Below are positions 59,410-64,000 of a stretch of 64,000 bases of DNA, one piece after another (the stretch's first letter is position 1; the number at the start of each line of letters is the position of its first letter). The notes beneath the pieces were generated by a model. The model was not told where the DNA came from. It searched no databases and saw only the letters and a program-made list of their open reading frames with translations. Origin of the DNA: Corynebacterium sp. NML98-0116 (lineage in GTDB: Bacteria > Actinomycetota > Actinomycetes > Mycobacteriales > Mycobacteriaceae); contig NZ_CP017639.1 of assembly GCF_001767255.1 (NCBI RefSeq), positions 2,200,720 through 2,264,719 of the forward strand. Direction: 5' to 3'. A program made the translations under genes and the position numbers.

Positions 59410-61065
59410 CTACTCAGACTTGCTCTCGCGCTTGATCAGCGGCTCCAACTTGTCGCGGAGACGCGCCTTCCAGTCGGCGGCGGCCTCCTCGTAGCCTTCC
59501 TCGTGCGAGTGCATGCCGCGGTGGGTGAATTTGACGCGGGTGTCGCCGTCGGGGGCGTCTTCAAGTTCGAAGATGATGTCGGTGTCGTCCCACTCGGGGT
59601 CCTCGAGCAGGTTGCCGGTGGGCTCGACGCGCCAGACGAGGCGGTCGCCCTGCTCGGCTTCGGAGACGTAGAGCTCGGCGAATTGGTCGTCGTTTTGGAA
59701 GTGGAACTCGCCGCCGGCGGTGTCGGCGGAGCCCTCGATGGTTTCGTCCCACCACTCCTGTGGCCTGGTGATGGCGCGGAAGACTTCGGTGCGGCTCGCC
59801 GGGACCTCGAAGGAGGTGGAGAAGTCTTTGACGGCGCGGAATTTGGTGCCGTCGGAGAACTCGTAGTCGGGCATGGCGCCGTCGGGGTCGTAGATGGAGA
59901 CGTCGAAACCTTGGTCGCGGATCTGCTTGATGCCTTCTTTAATCAGCAGGCGCCCGGCCTTGTTGAAGGAGGTCACGTGGGAGACGTCGAGCACCAGGCG
60001 GTTGCCGGCGAGGCGGTATTCGCCGAGGTCGTGGAGGATTTTCTCGGCAGCGGTGAAGTTGATCATGCCCTGGAGTTGCACGACGGTCTTCGCTTCTCGA
60101 CGATCCACCGTCCGGATCCCCGGCGCCGCGTAGTAGTCGGCGCTCATCAGGTTGAGGCCGAGGGATTCGGAAAGCTCGCGGAAGATCTTCACGCCGCGGA
60201 CCGAGTTGCCCTGCTTGTCCAGGCGCGGGCTGAGTGACGCGATGCCGAGCTGCCCCGGCATCGTGCCGATCAGCCCACCGGCCACGCCCGACTTGGCGGG
60301 GATGCCCACGTTGACCATCCAGCGGCCGGAGCCGTCGTACATGCCGGCGGACGTCATCACGGCCTGTGTCACCCGGCTAGCCGCAGCGGACATGATGCGC
60401 TCGCCGGTGATCGGCTGGACGCCGCCGTTGGCCAAGGTGGCGGCCATCACGGCGAGGTCGCGGACGGTGACCAGGATGGAGCACTGCTGCGTATACGAGT
60501 TCACGGCGTCGTGGGCTTGGTCTTGGACCATGCCGAACTCCCGAAGGAGGTGCGCGATGGATAGGTTGCGGTGTGCGGTAGCGAGCTCGTCCTCGAGGAT
60601 ATGTTGGTCGATGCGCAGCTCGCGGCCCGCAAGGCGGGAAAAGAACGACCGAATCTTCTCGACGCGGTCTTCGACACTCGAATCCGCCCCGTTGATGAGC
60701 TGGTTCACGGCGATGGCGCCCGCATTGATCATGGGGTTTGAGGGCCGGTTGGTGGCGTCGTCAAGTGAGATGGCGTTGAAGGCCTCCCCCGAGGGCTCAA
60801 CCCCCACGACCTTGTGCACCTCCTGCGCGCCGAGTTCCTCGAGTGCGAGGGCGTACACGAACGGCTTCGAGATCGACTGGATGGAGAACTCGTAGCTGTC
60901 GTCGCCGACGGAGTAGAGGTGGCCGGACGTGGTGCACACGGCGAGGCCGAGCTTGTTTGGGTCGGCGGTGCGCAGCGACTCGATGTAGTTGGCGGGCTCG
61001 CCGGCGTCGTCGTCGCGGACGAGGTCGAGGATCTTATCGAGGTACGCAGGCACTGGGGTTGGCAT
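59410..61065 (-). CDS. Glutaminase A fused to STAS and SRPBCC/AHSA1 domains
   Basis: 551 residues from MPTPVPAYLDK. Domain 1 (about 1-305) is a serine-dependent glutaminase: SIQSISKPF with Ser64 and Lys67, NPMINAGAI, YTQQCSILV and AKSGVAGGL. It hydrolyses glutamine to glutamate and ammonia. Domain 2 (about 325-405, VVQLQGMINFTAAEKIL ... LVLDVSHVTSFNKAGRLLI) is STAS-like. Domain 3 (about 410-540, STSFEVPASRTEVFRAITRPQEWWDETIEG) is an AHSA1/SRPBCC lipid- or ligand-binding fold. The 5' coding end is partly duplicated at 62611-62662. Confidence 0.88.
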   Translation of the reverse strand: MPTPVPAYLDKILDLVRDDDAGEPANYIESLRTADPNKLGLAVCTTSGHLYSVGDDSYEFSIQSISKPFVYALALEELGAQEVHKVVGVEPSGEAFNAISLDDATNRPSNPMINAGAIAVNQLINGADSSVEDRVEKIRSFFSRLAGRELRIDQHILEDELATAHRNLSIAHLLREFGMVQDQAHDAVNSYTQQCSILVTVRDLAVMAATLANGGVQPITGERIMSAAASRVTQAVMTSAGMYDGSGRWMVNVGIPAKSGVAGGLIGTMPGQLGIASLSPRLDKQGNSVRGVKIFRELSESLGLNLMSADYYAAPGIRTVDRREAKTVVQLQGMINFTAAEKILHDLGEYRLAGNRLVLDVSHVTSFNKAGRLLIKEGIKQIRDQGFDVSIYDPDGAMPDYEFSDGTKFRAVKDFSTSFEVPASRTEVFRAITRPQEWWDETIEGSADTAGGEFHFQNDDQFAELYVSEAEQGDRLVWRVEPTGNLLEDPEWDDTDIIFELEDAPDGDTRVKFTHRGMHSHEEGYEEAAADWKARLRDKLEPLIKRESKSE

Positions 61066-61066
61066 G
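61015..61066. repeat. 52-bp direct repeat R2, copy 1 (glutaminase 5' end)
   Basis: Inside the glutaminase gene, covering the first 16-17 codons. Repeated at 62611-62662 with three to four mismatches. Confidence 0.88.
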
Positions 61067-61084
61067 CCGACCAGCTTACTTCCC

Positions 61085-61132
61085 ACATAACATCCCACAT
61101 AACATCCCACATGTGGGATGTTGAGTGGTATG
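61085..61132. repeat. 48-bp direct repeat R1, copy 1, with operator-like palindrome
   Basis: Contains the perfect 20-bp palindrome ACATCCCACATGTGGGATGT (61102-61121). TCCCACAT half sites recur at 61081, 61093 and 61105 (12-bp period). TATGTT (61129-61134) at its end is a -10 candidate 6 bases before ATG 61141. Repeated at 62563-62610 with one mismatch. Confidence 0.88.
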
Positions 61133-61140
61133 TTGAGTCT

Positions 61141-62568
61141 ATGCAGGTAGAAGAAGTATCGAAGATCATCGCAGATCTTCGGTTAGTCGGTGAAACCCCG
61201 CGAGTTGAGGTGAAATCGAACGTCGGGAAGAGCATTCTGGAGACGCTCTCGGCGTTTGCGAATACGCGAGGTGGGGTGATTCTCATTGGATTGAGCGAGG
61301 ACGCATCCTTCGCCCCGCTCGATAGGTTCGATGCGCAGCGCGCCCAGGATGCGGTCGCGTCACGCTGTGACCAGCTCTCACCAGTACTTCGTCCGCTTGT
61401 GACGCCAGTTCCGTTCGAAGGGTCCGTGATTGTAGTCGTCGAGGTGCCCGCCCTTCCCCCGCGCGAGCAGCCCTGCTACGTCAAGGAACGAGGGATGTAC
61501 AAGGGCAGCTTTACTCGTACCGGGGAAGGCGAGCGGCGCCTCGAGCCCTACGAAATTGACCGCCTGCTCGAGGAACGCACCCAACCCACGTGGGATGAGG
61601 AGCCAGTGACAGACGCCTCCCCGGACGACCTGGATACCGACCTGCTCACCCCCTACCTCTCCCATCAGAAATCACTGCGGCCGCGCACCTTCAAGCAGGG
61701 TGATGTAACAGCAATGCAGCGCCTACGCATCCTCGATGGCGAACACCCCACACTCGCTGCACTTCTCACTATGGGTGAGTACCCGCAGCAGTTCTTCCCG
61801 CGTCTGACCATTACGTTTACTCTCTTGCCAGGCACTGAGATCGGGGAGGTCGCGGAAGGAATTCGGTTCCTGGACAACGCGACGCTCACCGGCACGATTC
61901 CCGAAATGGTCGAAGCGGGCGTCGAACTTGTGAAGAAGAACATGCGCACCGCGAGCGTCATCGGCGATGTGTACAGGAAAGACATGCCGGACTACCCGGT
62001 GGAGGCAGTACGCGAGGCGCTGGTCAATGCCGTCATGCACCGCGATTACTCCCCTGCCGCGCGTGGGGGCCAGGTACAAATCATGATGTTTGCCGACCGT
62101 CTGGAGATCACGAATCCTGGGGGCCTCTACGGCGGAGTCACCACGGAAAACCTTGGCGACGCCGGGGTCAGCAACTCACGCAACCAGCGGCTTTCTACGT
62201 TCCTGGAGGAACTGCGCTTCGACGACGGCGGGCCCGTCGCGGAAAACCGTGGCTCTGGAATCGCCGTGATCGAACAAGCGCTTGCCAAAGCGCTCATGCC
62301 CCCACCGACGTATGCAAACTCGCTCACGCACTTCACGATCACCTTTCACAAACGCAGAATCATCGCAGCAGAGCGGCACGGGACGGCCATCGACCAAGTG
62401 AAAGATCTCCTTGCCACGAAGGAGTCCTGGTCCACGACCGAGCTCGTAACGGAGACGCAGCTGAGCCGAACAGCGGTCCAAAACGCACTCAATCGCCTGG
62501 TAGACGCCGGAGAGGCGGAGCGAACAGAGCCGCATAAGAGCCCCCGCCAGCGCTACCGCGCAACATAA
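61141..62568 (+). CDS. AlbA_2/Schlafen-type ATP-binding transcriptional regulator
   Basis: 475 residues. AlbA_2 domain (about 18-130: PRVEVKSNVGKSILETLSAFANTRGGVILIGLSED), then a GHKL-type ATPase segment (about 285-400: DYPVEAVREALVNAVMHRDYSPAARGGQVQIMMFADRLEITNPGGLYGG, ENRGSGIAVI) and a C-terminal winged helix (ESWSTTELVTETQLSRTAVQNALNRLVDAGEAERT). This is the COG2865 layout. It probably binds DNA; the palindrome overlapping its own promoter suggests autoregulation. The gene is flanked by R1 and R2 repeats, i.e. it is an inserted cassette. Confidence 0.87.
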   Translation: MQVEEVSKIIADLRLVGETPRVEVKSNVGKSILETLSAFANTRGGVILIGLSEDASFAPLDRFDAQRAQDAVASRCDQLSPVLRPLVTPVPFEGSVIVVVEVPALPPREQPCYVKERGMYKGSFTRTGEGERRLEPYEIDRLLEERTQPTWDEEPVTDASPDDLDTDLLTPYLSHQKSLRPRTFKQGDVTAMQRLRILDGEHPTLAALLTMGEYPQQFFPRLTITFTLLPGTEIGEVAEGIRFLDNATLTGTIPEMVEAGVELVKKNMRTASVIGDVYRKDMPDYPVEAVREALVNAVMHRDYSPAARGGQVQIMMFADRLEITNPGGLYGGVTTENLGDAGVSNSRNQRLSTFLEELRFDDGGPVAENRGSGIAVIEQALAKALMPPPTYANSLTHFTITFHKRRIIAAERHGTAIDQVKDLLATKESWSTTELVTETQLSRTAVQNALNRLVDAGEAERTEPHKSPRQRYRAT

Positions 62569-62610
62569 CATCCCACATAACATCCCACATGTGGGATGTT
62601 GGGTGGTATG
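62563..62610. repeat. 48-bp direct repeat R1, copy 2
   Basis: Palindrome ACATCCCACATGTGGGATGT at 62580-62599. The -10 of copy 1 is altered (TATGGC in place of TATGTT). Begins within the 3' end of the regulator gene. Confidence 0.88.
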
Positions 62611-62662
62611 GCGGACGAGGTCAAGGATCTTATCGAGGTACGCAGGCACTGGCGTAGGCATG
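62611..62662 (-). pseudogene. Duplicated 5' fragment of the glutaminase gene (R2 copy 2)
   Basis: On the minus strand this reads ATG followed by codons for PTPVPAYLDKILDLVR, the glutaminase N-terminus, and then runs directly into R1 copy 2. No function expected; it marks the original position of the glutaminase start or a long target duplication. Confidence 0.82.
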
Positions 62663-62787
62663 CACGACAGTCCAGAGCTTTGCGCCTATCGACGCCTACT
62701 CTTACCTTTTTGTCCACTTTCCTTTACATAGTGGGGTGTTTAGTTTATTGTTTGTCGTAGGTGCTTACAAAGCAGAAAGGAGCGCTG

Positions 62788-63000
62788 ATGCCAGACACAC
62801 ACGAAAACATGGTCCGCAAGTGGCGACGGTGGCAGGAACTCTCCCAGGCCGAGCTCGCCGCACAGGTGGGAGTGTCCCGCCAGACCATCGCCAACATCGA
62901 AAAAGGCAACTACTCCCCCTCCGTCCACCTCGCACTCGACATCGCACACACCCTCGGCAAGACCGTTGAAGCCCTCTTCGGCGACGAACAGGAAGGATAA
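62788..63000 (+). CDS. XRE family small DNA-binding regulator
   Basis: 70 residues from MPDTHENMVRKW with AAAGGAGC upstream. Cro/CI HTH: LSQAELAAQVGVSRQTIANIEKGNYSPSVHLALDIAHTLGKTVEALF, typical of the YozG/short XRE type found before a membrane-protein gene. The membrane-protein gene follows 4 bases after the stop, so this is one operon. Confidence 0.9.
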   Translation: MPDTHENMVRKWRRWQELSQAELAAQVGVSRQTIANIEKGNYSPSVHLALDIAHTLGKTVEALFGDEQEG

Positions 63001-63004
63001 CCCC

Positions 63005-63487
63005 ATGTTGAAGCAGTACGGCGACAAGAAGATCGCCCTGGCAAACCAGGGCACCGACGACGAATACCAGCAGCAGATCCTCCACCAGTCCAGCACCGTG
63101 ACCTCGGAGACGCTGATGTACACCACCACGTTCATCATGGCGATCCTCGCCTGGGTCCTGCCAAGTGGTGTGGCCATCTACTCACTGCTCGCGCTGTTGC
63201 CCGGCACGCTCGCACAAACCGCCGGCGCGCTGTGGATGCAGAACTACGCCCCGCGGCCCCGCCCGCCCAAGATTTTCACGCTGTCCACCCTGCCCATCTG
63301 GATCTTCCTCGCGATCGCCTTAGCCGGAATCGCTTTTAACGACTTCGACAGTGACCCGAGCGGCAGTATCGGCATGGTCATCGGCGTGATCGTCGGCGGT
63401 GCCGCAGCCGCAATCTTCGCCCCGCGCTGGCAGCGCTCGCGGCGCCGCAGCGACGAAGAGCGACTGGACCAAAATCTCGAAGATTAA
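63005..63487 (+). CDS. Membrane protein paired with the XRE regulator
   Basis: 160 residues from MLKQYGDKKIALANQG with CAGGAAGGATAA upstream. Four hydrophobic helices (LMYTTTFIMAILAWVL, GVAIYSLLALLPGTLAQTAGALW, IWIFLAIALAGIAF, GSIGMVIGVIVGGAAAAIFAPRW) and a charged C-terminal tail. No family recognised beyond the common XRE plus membrane-protein pairing. Confidence 0.78.
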   Translation: MLKQYGDKKIALANQGTDDEYQQQILHQSSTVTSETLMYTTTFIMAILAWVLPSGVAIYSLLALLPGTLAQTAGALWMQNYAPRPRPPKIFTLSTLPIWIFLAIALAGIAFNDFDSDPSGSIGMVIGVIVGGAAAAIFAPRWQRSRRRSDEERLDQNLED

Positions 63488-63488
63488 T

Positions 63489-63510
63489 AAACACGGGTAT
63501 ATTCGTGTTT
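63489..63510. promoter_or_regulatory. Operator/promoter of the flavohemoprotein gene
   Basis: Inverted repeat AAACACG-N8-CGTGTTT. The spacer holds TATATT (63498-63503), whose end is 7 bases before ATG 63511, so a regulator bound here would cover the -10 and start of a leaderless message. Confidence 0.65.
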
Positions 63511-64000
63511 ATGTTCATTGACGAGAAACCAAACCCGAAACAGGCATACCTGAGCGACGAGCACGCCGAGATCATCAAGGCGACGCTCCCGCCGGTAGGC
63601 GCGAATATCCAGACGATCACGAAGACCTTCTACAACAAGATGTTCACCGCCCACCCCGAGCTCATCGCCGACACGTTCAACCGCGGCAACCAGAAGCAGG
63701 GCGCGCAGCAGAAGGCGCTAGCGGCGTCGGTGGCGACGTTCGCCACGCAGCTGGTGGACCCAGACGCTCCAGACCCAGTGATGATGCTGGATCGCATCGC
63801 GCACAAGCACGTCTCGCTGGGCATCACGGCGGACCAGTACCAGATCGTGCACGACAACCTGATGGCCGCCATCGTCGAGGTGCTTGGTGACGCCGTCACC
63901 CCAGAAGTCGCCGAGGCTTGGGACAAGGTGTACTGGCTGATGGCCGACGTCCTGATCAAGCACGAAGGCAAGCTCTACGAATCGGACGGCGTGGAGGCGG
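63511..64000 (+). CDS. hmp: Flavohemoprotein (nitric oxide dioxygenase), 3' part outside window
   Basis: 163 codons, open at the window end. Globin domain: TFYNKMFTAHPELIADTFNRGNQKQGAQQKALAASVATFATQLVD (helices B-E with Tyr and Gln distal residues) and LDRIAHKHVSLGITADQYQIVHDNLMAAIVEVLG, with the proximal His in AHKHVSLGI. The length and the GNQKQGAQQ motif fit Hmp rather than a single-domain globin, so FAD and NAD domains should follow. Would convert NO and O2 to nitrate. In C. glutamicum hmp is under nitrate/NO control (ArnR); whether the palindrome at 63489 serves that here is unknown. Confidence 0.85.
   Translation, partial: MFIDEKPNPKQAYLSDEHAEIIKATLPPVGANIQTITKTFYNKMFTAHPELIADTFNRGNQKQGAQQKALAASVATFATQLVDPDAPDPVMMLDRIAHKHVSLGITADQYQIVHDNLMAAIVEVLGDAVTPEVAEAWDKVYWLMADVLIKHEGKLYESDGVEA

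Overview
The window reads as a chromosome segment of a Corynebacterium. A cluster for arabinogalactan synthesis (galactan export, galactofuranosyl transfer, decaprenylphosphoryl-arabinose synthesis, arabinosyl transfer) sits next to one single emb gene, which is the corynebacterial state; mycobacteria carry several. The DNA is GC-rich. Many genes begin directly 6-8 bases after a TAnnnT hexamer, so leaderless mRNAs are likely common. The species cannot be named from the sequence.

Layout. 0-7 kb: end of an insertion sequence, two identical tRNA-Arg(ACG) genes with copied terminators that flank mgtE, a large Asn-repeat surface protein and a fumarylacetoacetate-hydrolase-family gene, then two tRNA-Ser genes. 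7.1-22 kb: the cell-wall cluster: quinone oxidoreductase, a PLP-enzyme homologue that lacks its lysine, wzm, wzt, glfT1, a GtrA-like protein, two small unknown genes, dprE1, dprE2, aftA, emb and a cutinase-like hydrolase. Together these make, extend and export the galactan and start the arabinan of the mycolate-bearing wall. 22-27.6 kb: M13 peptidase, an unknown gene, a secreted beta-lactamase-fold protein and a minus-strand run (SDR, YbjQ, S4, VOC).

27.8-31.1 kb: a 3.3 kb mobile element with near-perfect 23-bp inverted ends and an 8-bp target duplication. It holds a frameshifted IS256-type transposase, an ISL3 remnant and a SHOCT-domain membrane protein gene. Its ends resemble the end of the insertion sequence at the left edge of the window. 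31.6-48 kb: ordinary metabolic, transport and regulatory genes: acetyltransferase, HrpB helicase, a second surface protein with the same C-terminal anchor, amino-acid antiporter, TSUP and AbrB permeases, DUF885 peptidase, ROK-type regulator with a dicarboxylate symporter, two tandem TetR paralogues, M20 peptidase, GH13 enzyme.

48-51 kb: a 911-residue secreted protein whose Ser-Ala-Ala-Arg-Thr-Thr repeats are encoded by a repeated DNA near-palindrome. 51.1-59.4 kb: an aromatic-compound gene cluster (Rieske oxygenase alpha and beta, two-domain VOC protein, tandem ABM-domain protein, MHS transporter, MhpA-like hydroxylase), bracketed by copies of an ~80-bp palindromic intergenic repeat. 59.4-62.7 kb: a glutaminase-STAS-SRPBCC fusion whose 5' end has been duplicated around a cassette encoding an AlbA/Schlafen-type ATP-binding regulator. 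The window ends with a small XRE regulator plus membrane-protein pair and the globin part of a flavohemoprotein gene.

All family calls come from reading translated motifs; no database search was run.
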